Positions 51,601 through 64,000 of a DNA stretch of 64,000 nt are shown piece after piece. Below the pieces are notes generated by a model. That model did not search any database and was not told where the DNA came from. It was given only the letters and a program-made list of their open reading frames with translations. Position 1 is the first letter of the stretch. Each line of letters starts with the position of its first letter. The position numbers and the translations under genes were made by a program. Source of the DNA: Lanius collurio (taxonomy: Eukaryota; Chordata; Aves; Passeriformes; Laniidae); the NCBI GenBank assembly GCA_020086605.1, contig JACBWW010000047.1, positions 777,503 through 841,502 on the forward strand, in the 5' to 3' direction.

Positions 51601-52620
51601 AGCGATTCTAATATGATCACTAGATATTGCCATTGCTGAAACACTACAAAAACCTGAGTTTAATGGCTGGTGTACATTGCTAACTACAAGGCAATCACAG
51701 CCACAGAAACAGAGCAGCTCCAGCCTTGCTGTTCTGGCCAGCCAGGCAGCTGGTGCAGAATGCAAAGCCTCGAGGCAGCATGGCCCAGGGTAGGACCTGC
51801 ATCCCATGCCCCCAGCTGAATTCTGCTGGGTGCCTGCTATCTGCTACTGACCAGGCTTGGAGGCTGGAAGTGCAGCCTACCAAAATACCCTTCTGCACCT
51901 TCTGGATGGGAAAAATCACACCCTCAGCTTTAGGTGAACAAGTATATTTTCCAAAACTCCATGTTCCCTAATGATGTACAATAGCTGCAATGAAGGAGGA
52001 AGGCAAAAGTATGATCACTGGAAAAGGGTTGAAGTAGTAGCAGTAGAGATGTCTGAAACACGATTGTCTGATGCTAAGCTGATGAACACCTCCTGTTATG
52101 GATCTTGTTTGAATGTTGCTTACACTAGGTCTGGAAAAGAACAACCTGAACTGCTTAGAGCATGGCTCAACCCTGAAAAGGGAGCGGGGCTGTCACAACA
52201 CATCCTGCATCACCTGCTTTTAAATGATTTCTCCTCCAATACCAGCTAAGCCTTTGCAAAAACAAACTAGGCTTGGGATTGGAAACCCAGACTGTGCTCC
52301 CACAGGCTTCTGGCTCTCTGCTCCCACTCAGCAAGGCCCTGATGGCTTTTGCTTATACCCCACCCACAAAACTCCCTGTCTCCGGCCAGACAGAGAACAG
52401 ATCTGATTCTATAATTAAACACCATCACAAATAATCATTTAGTAAGTGATGTGCAAACCAGACTACACTTCACTACACTTTCCCAGAAGCTGGTTTATCC
52501 TTGTGAAGTAACAAGAATAAACCAGCTAAACCCCAGCCTCCCCACTGCCCCCTGCATGGTCCTCTCTGTGCTCAGCCCTTTCCCCTCTCCTACTTGCCTT
52601 TTCCTAGAGATTTAAACCTT

Positions 52621-52633
52621 TCTCTCTCTCTCT
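52621..52633. repeat. Short (TC)n microsatellite
   Basis: Six TC units in intron 1. Confidence 0.7.
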
Positions 52634-55600
52634 GCTGCCCTATTTCCATGCTGCTGGAGCAGGGGAGCTGGAGTTCTTGGGTGATGCACACTTGAACACC
52701 TTTAATTGTAAATACACACTACCAAAATAACACTTTTATTTTGAGCAAGTGAGAAGGAAAGAAAGAAAACAACATATTGAGACAGCTGAAACTTTAACAC
52801 AACATTCATTTAGTCAAACTTTCACAATACTTAAAAAGGAAAACAGTCAGGACTGACCCTGCTTGTGCAATGGTGGACCCAGGCTGGTATTTCTGTTCGC
52901 ACAATTTGCGATATGCCGTTCTAGACAGTGCAAAACAAGCCTCTGGCAGATCTATTTCTGGTGTTAGCTTGGCTCCGGATTTTGGCTGCCTCCCATTTTT
53001 CATTAGGAAGCCTATCAACTGCCCCAAGAATTGCTTATGTTTCCAGGTGAAGTGAAGGTTACATCCTGCCATTCCTGGAATCCTGAAATTTCTCTACACA
53101 CTGAAAGTGCTGCAAGTTGCCTATGTTTCATTGAACTTATGAGTTAAAAAAATAACTCTTGGTCTGTTAAATTTAGATCACTTCTAAAAAGGAAAAGAGC
53201 TAAGACTGTTTAATTCACCTTGCCCAGTGTCCTTTCTTTCATTCCCATTACTGGAGGCTGTCCATTGGTCTTGATTTAAGTGCTAGGGTTTAGTTTTGGC
53301 ATTTGGGATTGGGAGTTGGTGGGGTGTTTTTAAGTGCCTGCAGATCAGATCAGAAAATTAGTTAATAAATACTGTCCTGAAGTTATATTAATCAAGTGGA
53401 GACAAAGACTCAGCATGATGCAGACTAGTTAAAATAAGAAAGCTTTTTTAAAGGAGACAAAAATAAACATAGTAGCATAACATTTGTTATATTCACCAGC
53501 ATTTGTTACCCATTTTAGTAGAAAAAGTCTGTCACAGACAGCATAATAAGATTTGTTGGAATACCTACAAAGATTCAGGATAATCAATCTAATAGTACCC
53601 TGAATTTTTCTTGTCCTCCTGAATTTGCTTATTCAAAGTTTCTTGGGATTTTGTCTTGATACAAACTGTGTGTTGTGTAATATCTCAAAACAGACATATC
53701 AGTGACACCATTAAATAACAGTCATGGGATTGTCATGGCAGTACCAAAAAAAGGATCCAATTCTTTTTATACGTTCTCAGCAGCATGTGCTACACTACTT
53801 ATCCCTTGGAGCACTTCTTGTCATATCTACATTTTATTTCCCAGAGCTTTTGGTTTTTTGGGTTTTTTTTCCCCCTCCCCCATAATCCATCAATCATTTA
53901 TTCAGAAGTGGGGAAGAAGTCGTGGCACCAAGGCCATGTCTCTGAACAAGAGCATAGCAGCGAGTATTCTCTGGGGCATAAACTCCAGCTGGTGGTAAAT
54001 CAGCTGAAGCAAACTCCCAAGTGAGAGGCTCTGTGCCATGTCACACCACCTGCTCTCCAAAGAGCCCTGCTCATTGTCCCCACCAGAAGCACAGCTGAGA
54101 GGTGCCCAAGGCAGCGTGAGGTTATGAACCTCATGAGAAATGAAACCGCCTGCAACACAACAGAGCACCAGCAACCCCAGTGACACGTCTGCTCCTTGCT
54201 AGAGATTTCAGAATAAAGCTGTTAGGGGAGAAACCCACTTGAAAAACATCAGCTCTGTCAAAAGCTTCATTTCCTGCTCAGTTGTCTTCAAACACATTTC
54301 AAGCAACTTTATTTTTTTTTTTAACCAATTGTTTAGGTGTTAAATTCCACAAGAGAGAAAAGAAAAAAGAGAGTTAAAACCAAATCTGTGTGGAGGGGGC
54401 AACGTTCTGAGGGTTGAAGGGCTTCATGCAGCTGGGTCAACTTAACCTGAGACATCTCCTCCGTTCAGTGGCCCCACATCCTCTGGAGACCGCTGATATC
54501 CTGCCCTCTACCCGACTCTACCAGCAGCAGTGGCAACCACACAGAAAAAGAAAAAAAGGAACGGAAATGCTGCAAGTTTATCTTCCTTCAGTTTATCACT
54601 TATGAAACCATGACTTACCCCCCTTCCTTGCCAAGGCAAGGGTGTGCAAGGGCTGCTATGCACACTGCAGCTGGCTTATAAAAACCCTTCCATGGTCCTC
54701 CTTCAGTGCAGCAGCACAGCAAGACCTGCCTTTCATCTGGCAGCCTGGACACTCAGCAGGACAGAATAATAGCCCAGTCCAGCTGTAATTAAGTGCTCTA
54801 TCTGATACATGGAGCATGGCATTGATACTCATCACACACACTAATAAAAACCCTTTCATTTTTAGAAAATTAGTCCTGATTTAGAGAACTATAAAGTGGT
54901 ATCTGATCCTGTAACATCTTGCTTAGCAAGATCAGGACTTCCGCTGGCTAACGGGGTCTGTTTTGTGTTACTGTACACACAAAGAAGGCAGCTATGAAAC
55001 AGAGAGTGCCATAATAAATCTGCAGATACTTCGGAACTATAATAGACTACACAAGGATGTTGGAGGGCAAGATCAGAATTTATAACCACCTTGACAAATT
55101 ATACAAACAGCTAGGCTGGAGGAAGAGTAGGACATTGTTCGGTATGGAGGAGAACACAGCATGCCTGTTAGTGAGAAATCCAGGGCTGTTACACAGCAGT
55201 TCTGTGTAAGAGAGAATTTGGGACTTCAGTTTACTAACTGAATGTAACTGAACAACGTTCTGAAAGAGGAAGACACTTAAAATAGGACTGTGACCTGCAA
55301 AGCACACGGTAGTCCTTCCACACTGCTCAGTAATGCTTAGGCTGTGGCTGCAGTGAGACATTTAGTTTTAGGGCACCACTTGACTTAAGACCGAAGCAGA
55401 GCTCTAAAACATCATTTACAGGGAAAATCTAAACAGATCAGAGCTGGTCAGCATATACAGAAGACAATTTAAAGGAAACATGAGAACTATTTGCAATACA
55501 TAAAAGGTTGTTACTAAAAGAAATCATCCCTTTTCCACATCCAAGACATACAGAGCTTGAATGGCTGCATGCAAGGAGAATGCATCTCTGCTCCATTAAG

Positions 55601-58600
55601 GGCAACACAATCCAGGACACTGGTTACCAATTTGGCTGAGTTACAAACTCTGAACTGCAGAAGACTGTATTTTAAAAATAGATCTAGTCCAACAATCACT
55701 GAAAGTCAAAGGTGTTCTTTTCTGCAGGCTTCAGTAGGCAAAGGATTGAACATATGAAAGCAAAGGAGGCCAAATAAAATTCATACCACACTTCCATGAA
55801 GATAAAGGTTAATGCAAAAAGGATAAGCTACAGCATATATCTTTCAAAAAAAATATATCTTTCCAAAAGTTCAAGGAGAGTTTAGTGTCTTTGGGTAGAA
55901 GCACACTAACGTGTGGCAGGACTCCAGCAGAATTTCAGATCCCATCTCGTTCAGTCATCAGGAGGTAATTTCAGCTATGGAGGGGTTTTTTCCCATGAGC
56001 TACACACAGAGTTTCTGTTAAGGACAGATACATTTTACAGTCATAATCTCACATGTTCCTGGAACCTCATACCTGCAACACTTCCAAGGCCCTGCTGTCA
56101 TGGGTATCTAAACCAAGCCTCAGACAACAGCAAACCTCCAGGAGCATGAAAACAACATTAGGGAGGGAGAAGACATTTTAGGGACTTGAGCAAAATCTGA
56201 AATATCTGATTTGCTCAGTCTTACGACTCTATCACAAGTGGATCTTGCTCAGGTTCCCCTTGTGTTGCACATCACACATACAGCCCCACAACTGCCTGTC
56301 TCCTACGCACCACAGCACAGCTCATTCCTCTGGTCAGCAGCTGCCACCCCCACAGCCACCCTCCTGCCAGCTCCAGAAAAACTCAGAAAATCTCCCAGCT
56401 CACCTTCTCCGACACAGCCAGAGACAAATATATTTGAAAAGACGTTAAAGACTAACGTTGATGTTTCGTGATTTCTCTTAGAGGTCATGGAGCTCACAGT
56501 GCTCTTGAAGAGCAGCACAGACAGTTATTACTGTTTTCATAAAATATTAAAATCCTTTGCAGATATTAGTCACTAATATTTGCCTTCTGCATAGCTGATA
56601 CAAAATTCAGATTAAAAATGTTTAACTACTGAGGCTGATGACAGGGTTATTTCCATTAATAGCAGAGTAACTATGTGTGAACATGAAGATCAGTTCATAA
56701 CACCACTTCATCTCTTTCTTTACATTAGACATGCTACAGTTGGCATAGAGTTCTGCTCAACAACCAAAGCAGATGTTTTACCTCTATTTTGAATCTGGAA
56801 TGGATTAGCAAAATTAGTTTGATTCAACATATCCTGAAAACATCCTTGTTCTCAACCTCAACCAAATTATTGAAGCTGACAGGGAAAAAAAAAAAAAGAA
56901 AGAAAAAAAATCAGGCTTTGCTGATGAGTGCAATGTCAGACAGCCAGGCCAAAGAAATTAAATGGAAATTTAAAAAGGTTTCAAAATTGTCTTCAGAAAA
57001 CAATTCGGTGTCTTCAAAGCATGATGCATCTGACTGTGACAAATCCAGCAGTGTCCAAATTACTTTGTACAGACACAAATTAAACAGAAATATGAGCTGG
57101 AGAGTTATAATGAGCTATTACACTCTTTCTTCCAACAAGTTACCATTGCAAGTTATGAACAGCTTTGTCTGGATATCCTGTGAAAAGCCTGCAAGATGTC
57201 TGTGGGACCACTGTCACAGTTTTGAGACTCAATGTGAGCCTTCCCTTGCATCACACTCAATTCCATGCAGCAGACACATCTCCATGTCTGAGAAAAGCTA
57301 ACCTTGCACGTGCAGCTCCAGCCAGAAGGGTGAGCATGTGCATTCTCATCAGCTGAGGAAGCAGGATACAAATCTTCCCCACTCTGCTTCTTCTCAAGTA
57401 GCTTCCAGCCATGGTCATAACCTCTTGCTGAAACCCTTCAGCAATGTGAAGGAAGGCAAGACAAGGGCTCAGCATCTCATTTCCCAGCACTAACTGATTT
57501 TGTACGTTCAGCTGTCTCTCCATGCTTACTTCCAGTTCCTGTCACACAAATCAAGCGGTGAGGTTGGCAGTCAGACACAGCCCAACGATATTAGAGACCC
57601 TCTCTCTGTCCATGTCACATCTAGACACATTGATCCCCTCTGGTCTGGAATAACCACTGCCCAAATGGGCCTCGTTTTTCCAGAGAAAAAGGCTCAGCCT
57701 GGGGGGCTCAGCCACAGAGTGAGGGTCCTGGCAAAGTCAAGGCAAGCCCCCCTCATTCCTGAGCAGTCTCAACAGAACCTCTTTGCAACAGAGGAGGGCA
57801 AAGAACCATCCAGCAACCAAAAGAGAAGACAAGAGAGGGAAAGAGGGCAGTCCACTTCAGATGGCCCTCTGCAAAACAAAGTGTTCAGAAAAGCCAGAGA
57901 GAAGAAAAAAAAAAAGTTTTTACAAATGCCTTTTTAAGCCCAAACTGTAGCTGCCTTCTGTAAGCCAAACCCCATTTTTAATTTTGTTAGAGAGGCCATA
58001 GCTTATTAAGGCTGAAAGTTAATTAGACTTGCATAGCTTAACACTTCAGCCTCTCATTTATTTTCTGTGAACTATTCTACCTCAATAGGGAAAAGCTTAC
58101 TATTCTGTGTTGTTGTCATGCACCATGAGTATGATACCAAAAGAAGTGCTTGCAAAAAAGAGCACCTAAGCTTGCTAAAAAATTAGTTGGGGCTTTTTTT
58201 AAACAGTTTTTATATTAAAAAAACAACAACTCTCCATCTTGAGTCCCTAAACACAGCCACTCTGTTCTTTTGTGAATATTCATGTATTAGTCTTGTCAAA
58301 TTTAGCCCAGTAAATATGCGACCTCACTACAAAACACCCCTTAATCAGCTAACACATGTAACTGCTGCTTGTCAGGGCAGTGGCAATGTGCTTAACACTC
58401 ATTTTTGTCCGTGCTGTTAAGCAGGGCATTATTTTCCACCTCTCTAATGACAACAGCAGAAAGAGCTGGTGACAGCTTGATCAACTTCCTAATGAGATCC
58501 AGAAAGCTGAATTACAGTAACCTAGCTAAATGATAAAGCCAAAACAAACTAGAGGATTTCCCAATCCAGTCTGACTTTACTGTTCTTTTGTGATTCCTTG

Positions 58601-61036
58601 GCCACCCACTTTGGCCACACCACTGTGGATGCCTGTGGTATTTGAACAGTTCCTTTTGACAGGGAGCTCTTCAAGTCATTTTCCTCATCAGAGAGGAGGA
58701 TGTTTGAGGAAGAGCTCAGGGAACATGTCTGTACTGCCACCCAGATATCCCAGATGGCCTCTTGGAAATGGAGATGTCTTTCTGGAATCGTGCTACTGGA
58801 TATGAGACCCATACATGAACTCAAGAAGAAGCAGGTATAGACCTTAGAGTTTTCCTTCTAAATCCCATGTACATTAGAAAACAGATCCTGCAGAACTAAA
58901 TTAGTAACCATCTCCACTAATTTTCACAGATTTTTACAAGTGACTCAAGTAATGCATCTGAAGCTAAGAGCATCTAAGCTAAGCCCAGGCTTAGCCCTTC
59001 ACTTACTCAACCCTTTTGTGAGGAACTGGCTTGGTAAACCATTGACCTATTTTGTTGCATGATTTTACCACTCTCAGGCTACCCCGCCCCTCTGATCTGC
59101 CACACAAAGCAAATCTCTTGGTGTCTCACAGCCTCTTCCTCTTAGTCCTTGAGAAGCCCTCACCTGATTTTTATGGTGAAGATCGTAATTCAAGACCTGT
59201 AGGTCTCCTCTGATGTCTTGTTTCACTGGTAGATGTAGCTCATCCCAGCACTTCAGAAAAAAATGCAGAAAAGCACAGTCTTTCTGTGTCACAGACCTTG
59301 GATTTTACAAAACAAGATAAACAAAATGTATTTAAGGGCCACCTAATACTGTTCACATCTAAGCTGATGGCAGAAACTTTCAAACTAAGCTAAGAGACTG
59401 ACAGCAATGCTTGGTGCTTTTAGAAACCCCAAACATATGAAGCTGCATGATCTTTCTGAGGGATGGAAAAGTTTTCAGAGCGGTGGGAAAGGTTGTGCTG
59501 TCTCACCATCTTAAGTGACCATGATTGCAAGGAGTTAAAAAAAAACCCTAAAGAAGGAAACTAAAAAAAGGAAGCAGGCTGTTCCCCAAAGCCTGCCATA
59601 CTGCTTTCACTGAGAGTTCTGCATGGGGAAGTCCAGGACTCCTCTGCTTGCAGCCACTTTGTGCAGGGTCCAGAATCCCTCCCGCTCTGGGGCAAGAGGA
59701 GTAGATGATAGCAGCTCTGTGTTAGCTGCAACGTCTCACAGACCAAGACTACACCGTAAATGGGGCCTGCCCAGAGGGAATTCCCAGTGCACTGAGCTAA
59801 AATGATGGCTGGCAGAGAGCTCTAAGCCATGGGGGAGATGGTGATGTTAACAAAAAAGGGCAGATATACCTTTCTCCATCCCAGTCATATGCCTGTACAG
59901 ATTATTTTATGTTCTTTAAACACAGGCAGAATCCTGAGGAAGTAACCAGAGAGAGGAGAGGATAAAGCAGCAAATTCTTCCTCGTGAGGACAAACCACCC
60001 CTGGCACCTGCCCTCCTTCTTCGGATTAGCCAGCTCTGTGGTCTGGACTTCAGATCTGACTGGACTGAAATTGGGACTGCACTGGTCCTGCCCCTCCAGG
60101 CTTTAACAAGAAGTTACCTACACACTTTGAGTAAGCCAACCTAGATTTTCAGCAGTCTTTTATAACCTAATTCTGACTTCTAACTTGTAAGCTGGTTATC
60201 TTGTAAAGTTTAGAAGGTGAAATACACACAGGCATAAGCAGGAGACAAAACAGAGGAAATTTCTCATCCCTATTCATGCCATAGCAGTATGTAAACCAGG
60301 GGGGCAGAGAGCATGTGGCTGATGTATTGTAATTCTAGTTCCTGAACTAGAATTCTCATTGCTGAAACTGTTTGGATCCTAAAAGCATTTTCATTTTATT
60401 TCTGTCTCTTCAGGAAGAAAGAAAAAAAAAAAACAACAAACAACATCTACAAGTCATATTAAATATTTGAATAGAATTCTGCAAACCAAGAACAAGACAC
60501 TTGTAATCTAGGTCATCTTATAAAGACATTAGTGTCACCATGCTAAATTTCTACTCTCCTGAGACAGAGCTGCCACTAGTTAACTCGCTGCACTGACACA
60601 GATTCTGAGAAAAGCCCCAGGAAATATTTTAGGCTGATTTCTGAGAACAAAGTAAAACAAGAATCACATTTTTAAATGGCCCCACCAGCCCGCTCAGTTT
60701 CAGATAATGGAACCACACAACATACTTGCTCTTGTAGGAAGTAACAACTGATAACGAGCCAGCCTTTTTGCAGTTTTTCACTGGAGTGCTATCTGACTGG
60801 CTTTCTGTATTAAGAGAGCAGAAGTTGACCACAGTGCACTTTGAGTTTGCTAAGCAGGGTTTAGCAGAGATTAGGGGGAAAGTAAATCACAGGGGGACGT
60901 CACTCGCCACCCTCCAGCCACACTCAACTGAGGCTCCCAAACCAACATGTCCTTTGCTGTGCAAATCCTATGTTTTTCCATCTCCACAAATTGCTATGCC
61001 TTTCTTATTGACCAAGATTCTCTTCTGGCAATGAAT

Positions 61037-61252
61037 ACAGAATCACAGAACAATAGAATGGTTTGGACTGGAAGGGACATGAAACATCATCTTATTCCAA
61101 CCCCTGCCATGGGCAGGGACACCTTTCACCTAGACCAGGTTGCTCAGACCCCATCCAACCTGGCCCTGAACACTTCCAGAGGTGGGGCATCCACAACCTC
61201 TCTGGGCAACCTGTGCCAGTGCCTCACCACCCTCATAGTGAAGAATTACTAG
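61037..61252 (-). mobile_element. CR1-type LINE, 3' fragment (minus orientation)
   Basis: On the plus strand it reads as the reverse complement of a CR1 tail: CAGAATCACAGAACAATAGA, GGTTTGGACTGGAAGGGACA, CCCCTGCCATGGGCAGGGAC, CATCCAACCTGGCCCTGAAC, TGCCTCACCACCCTCATAGT. Same orientation as ANKRD44. The open frames over it are not retrotransposon proteins in sense. Confidence 0.95.
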
Positions 61253-61779
61253 ATGTCAAATGGATCCTTCTTGCTAAGTTTCCTGAAGGCTAGGATAGCA
61301 CAGGGCAGGAAGAGGTCTAGGAAGCTATGATTTTTCAGGAAAGAATTGATGTTGCTAAAGATAAGTCAGTACCAGACATTATAAAGCAAAGAGGAATAAA
61401 TAGTGTGTTCTCCCTCATTCAATACAAGCATGAGCACTTGTAGCTACCTAAACATGCAAGTTCTCTGAGGTGTGTCCTCTGCAGCCTCCCTCCTGCCTGC
61501 AGTGCCAGACACACAGGCTCCACCTTTGCAGAGCAATGTCACTTGAAAAGGATTCATCCTGTGCATATGATACAGCAACATTAACTGGAAAAATGAAGGA
61601 CAGGCTACTTGCTCACTGCAACAAGCTAGGGATTTTTAATTATGAAGAATTATATTTGGACAAAAGTAGAATAGTCAGGTTTAGGGGTACTTTAAACCAA
61701 GACCTGAAGTGCAGAGTGTAAGGAAAGCTCACCATGTGCACAGACTGAACTCAGCCCTGTCCTGCCTAGCAAACGTGTA

Positions 61780-61900
61780 CCCATTAATTATTATTTGTGC
61801 CAGCAGCACCAATGCACTGTGACTCAGGGCTGACAGTGAGATGCTCTCTTGCTGTTATCATGAAACATGACTCAGTTTGCATGCCTTCATGAAGACCTGT
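61780..61900. promoter_or_regulatory. Candidate regulatory block with two AP-1 type sites
   Basis: Two TGACTCA heptamers (61820-61826, 61868-61874) lie 48 bp apart. The second is followed by an octamer-like GTTTGCAT (61875-61882), and an ATTAATTATTATT stretch lies at the left. ANKRD44 is known to be well expressed in blood cells, where AP-1 and OCT factors act; the link is inference. Confidence 0.25.
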
Positions 61901-64000
61901 CACATACCTCAGCCTAAAAAAAAAATAATTCATAGTCTGTCATAAAGATGAAGCAGTTTTTCTAGCATAAGAATAATTCACAGTGCTGTGCCCACAAGCC
62001 TCAACTGGAAATTCAGGAACAACATAATGAAAAGGAGATTAAGAAATTTATATGGTAAAGATCACATAGCTTTAAAACATAAGCAAACTCTTGGAGCTGT
62101 CAATGATAGATTTACACAAACAATGGTATCCAGCACCCAGAATGATCATTTCAAACCACTCCACAGTGATTTTAAAACTGTGCTTCTAAAAAGTCAAGAA
62201 TTACACCCTGAATTACAGTCTTCAAGTAATGCCTTTAGCTTGTCCTATGATGGTGATGTCTCTGCACACCTCTGCTCGGAGGTTATTTTAGAGTCTCTAA
62301 TTTGTGCTATTTTCTAAGAAAATTTGGTAAGAAATTTTATTCTCATAATCAGACAGCCAGTTCTCACACTCATTTCTCCTAATCACTTCTCACAAATACT
62401 GCTGCTCAAACACCCTAACATGTTTAAAATGTAATTAAGATGTTCTGGAGATGTGAACAAACGCCAAGTCCGTTTGCATGATGAGGGCAAAACCCCCCAA
62501 CTGAACCAGCTGGAGGTTCCTGAAGCCTATAAGGGTAATTTTGCTGGTTTACAGCATATCAGAATTGTCTTACCTAAAGTCAATTAAAGCTGACAGGCAA
62601 GTGAAATGCTGCATTTACAGACTTCCACTAAGGTGACACTGACAACTACACTGAAATCCATAAATCAGAATAAACGAGCAGATTTATGCTTTGCTATTTT
62701 GTTTTGCCAAAGCCATTGCAGGTGTCTCAGACCATGTTTTACATGCAATATGTGCTACAGCAGCTGAGCAGAGGAGTCAGGGAGCACTTCCCCCCAAGCT
62801 GTCCATCCCCAGGGCGTGGCTTATCGAAGCACTGACACACCCTGCTCTTACTTATTTCCACTGCTCATTTTGAAAAGTGACAAAAGTCATATTGGTGCTG
62901 GTAAATGTGCGTGCCACTGCCTTCAAACTAAATAAAGCACTCACTGCTCTTTGTGGGCAAGCTAGACAGGCAGCAGAAAACTGTCAGGACTGCACATGGC
63001 AAAAAAATACATCTACAAAGTATGGCAAATTTGCAGGTGCTCTAAACACATCTCCTAGTACCAAAAATGACCCATGACTTGTTTCCTCCAGGCACAGACC
63101 CACCAGTCTGAGCTACTGAGGAGGGTGGAATACTCACTGTGTACTGAAGATCTCCCTTGTAGTAGTTCAGCACCTCAGAAGAAGCCACCCAAACTGCTAC
63201 ATGTCCCTTTTCCAAACTGGGGCTCAGAGCCACCACACTTTGCAGCTGGACATAAAAACACTTTTTCATCCCTCAAAGCCCTTCATAAGGGCGGATCCCA
63301 GCTTCACAGACCAAGAAACAAGCACAGAGAAGCATGTATAAAATTGTTAGAGGACTCATTCTCCTTTCAGGTATTTTCAGGTTTCATATTTTCAATATTT
63401 TCAAAGCAATGAAGATATTTCTCCAATATTTTTTGCTGAGTGACAGCATTATTAAATTTCCTAAGTTAATTGGCATTTATAGAAGAATTGGTGATAAGAT
63501 CTGTAAATGAACTCACAGCACCTTAACAAATGGAATTACGAGAAGCAAGTTAAAAAGTGTTTGTGCTCTCTTTGTCATCCTGTTCCACCCACAAAAGGCA
63601 TTTATGTTAATAAAGAACCTGGCATTCATAAACCTGTATGACATCACAGCACTGGGGTCGCAGCTGCTTTCCCACCATTCATTCAAAAAGCAAGGACTTC
63701 AAAATCCTTGGTTTTGCTTGGTCTCTGTGATGACTTTTTCATTCTCACTCCCAGTTGTCTTCTTGTATGGAAGCAAGGGCTGAGGCTGCAAACATTAGTC
63801 CCTTTCCAAAGGGGGTGCCATGAAATCAAGTCAAGGCTGTGTGAAAGATGCCACCTAGCTCGGAATAGGGNAAGTCCCTCTGTAGGAAAAGAAGGGTTAA
63901 CTAATCTCTTTAAAGAACTATAATTAGTCCAACAGGAAAGTCAGTTCTGTCTTCCTGATTCAGGGACAGCAAGTGCCAAGAAGTCTGAGCACACATGCAG

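Larger units (their letters stand above)
1..64000 (-). other. ANKRD44: ANKRD44 gene body, internal part (5' and 3' ends outside window)
   Basis: Fifteen minus-strand exons (45737 down to 5950) splice in phase into 541 open codons made of tandem ~33-residue ankyrin repeats. Diagnostic strings such as [35 protein letters not shown] and KDNMWLTPLHRAVASR match the ANKRD44 paralog rather than ANKRD28 (which reads [17 protein letters not shown], as recalled) or ANKRD52. The family is the ankyrin-repeat regulatory subunit of protein phosphatase 6; it scaffolds the PP6 catalytic subunit and SAPS subunits in the cytoplasm and nucleus. The window covers repeats 1-16 of about 28. The first coding exon with the start codon and promoter lies beyond 64000, and the C-terminal half lies below position 1. 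All exon borders are GT-AG and no frame-breaking lesion was seen, so this is a functional gene, not a pseudogene. Confidence 0.97.
45738..64000 (-). other. ANKRD44: Intron 1 (partial, >18 kb)
   Basis: No ANKRD44 exon or CpG island is visible here, so the first exon and promoter are further right. The stretch holds a CR1 3' end (61037-61252), a run of 13 G (48687-48699), a short TC repeat (52621-52633), several A/T homopolymers, and AT-rich blocks that look like candidate regulatory DNA (45985-46350, 58260-58540, 61780-61900). One unresolved base (N) sits at 63871. Open frames such as 56789-57301 and 57500-57937 on the plus strand are low-complexity and resemble no known protein. Confidence 0.85.

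Noticed and set aside
56789..57301. 170-codon plus-strand open frame in intron 1
   Set aside because: Passes through an A-rich lysine run; low complexity and no recognisable motif.
57500..57937. 145-codon plus-strand open frame in intron 1
   Set aside because: Ends in an A-rich lysine run; no homology signal visible.
61063..61293. Open frames over the minus-oriented CR1 tail
   Set aside because: They are antisense readings of the CR1 3' untranslated end, not proteins.
1..64000. ANKRD28 or ANKRD52 as the gene identity
   Set aside because: Repeat sequences ([44 protein letters not shown]) and the 27-residue cassette fit ANKRD44, not the paralogs as recalled.
1..64000. CRISPR arrays, operons, tRNA or rRNA genes
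   Set aside because: No regularly spaced repeats with unique spacers, no prokaryotic gene packing, and no cloverleaf-like or rRNA sequence seen; the DNA is vertebrate.

Overview
The window is vertebrate, almost certainly avian, nuclear DNA. It has large AT-rich introns, short exons with GT-AG splice sites, and three CR1-type LINE 3' ends carrying the usual avian CR1 tail wording (61037-61252, 39822-40163, 18706-18857). No bacterial-type gene layout, tRNA or rRNA gene was seen.

One gene accounts for all the coding sequence I can assign. It is ANKRD44, which encodes the serine/threonine-protein phosphatase 6 regulatory ankyrin repeat subunit B, and it is read on the minus strand. Fifteen consecutive coding exons lie between 45737 and 5950. 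Their splice phases join without a break into 541 codons. These correspond to roughly residues 10-550 of a protein of about 1,000 residues, covering ankyrin repeats 1 to 16. The first coding exon (a few residues plus the promoter) must lie to the right of position 64000, and the second half of the gene to the left of position 1. Exon numbers 2-16 assume a single short first coding exon, as I recall for the mammalian gene.

Layout from right (5') to left (3'): 64000-45738 is intron 1, more than 18 kb, with one CR1 copy and several candidate non-coding regulatory stretches. Region 45737-30699 holds exons 2-4, separated by two long introns. Intron 2 carries a CR1 and a G-rich tract. Intron 3 carries an unexplained exon-like open reading frame at 33677-34046. 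Region 30698-24928 holds exon 5 inside a small CpG island, next to a 39-bp minisatellite, and flanked by two direct copies of a ~340-bp sequence; exon 6 follows. Region 24927-12471 holds exons 7-12, with one CR1 and one LTR-like piece in intron 9. Region 12470-5950 holds exons 13-16, including the optional 81-nt exon 15. Region 5949-1 is intron 16, without further recognisable exons.

In the cell the product is known as an ankyrin-repeat scaffold of the PP6 phosphatase holoenzyme (PP6 catalytic subunit, a SAPS-domain subunit, and an ANKRD28/44/52 subunit). The most interesting points are the cassette exon that splits ankyrin repeat 15, the direct duplication that brackets an in-frame symmetric exon within a CpG island and minisatellite, and the exon-like ORF in intron 3. 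I found no wholly new system. Comparisons with mammalian ANKRD44 are from memory, not from an alignment.
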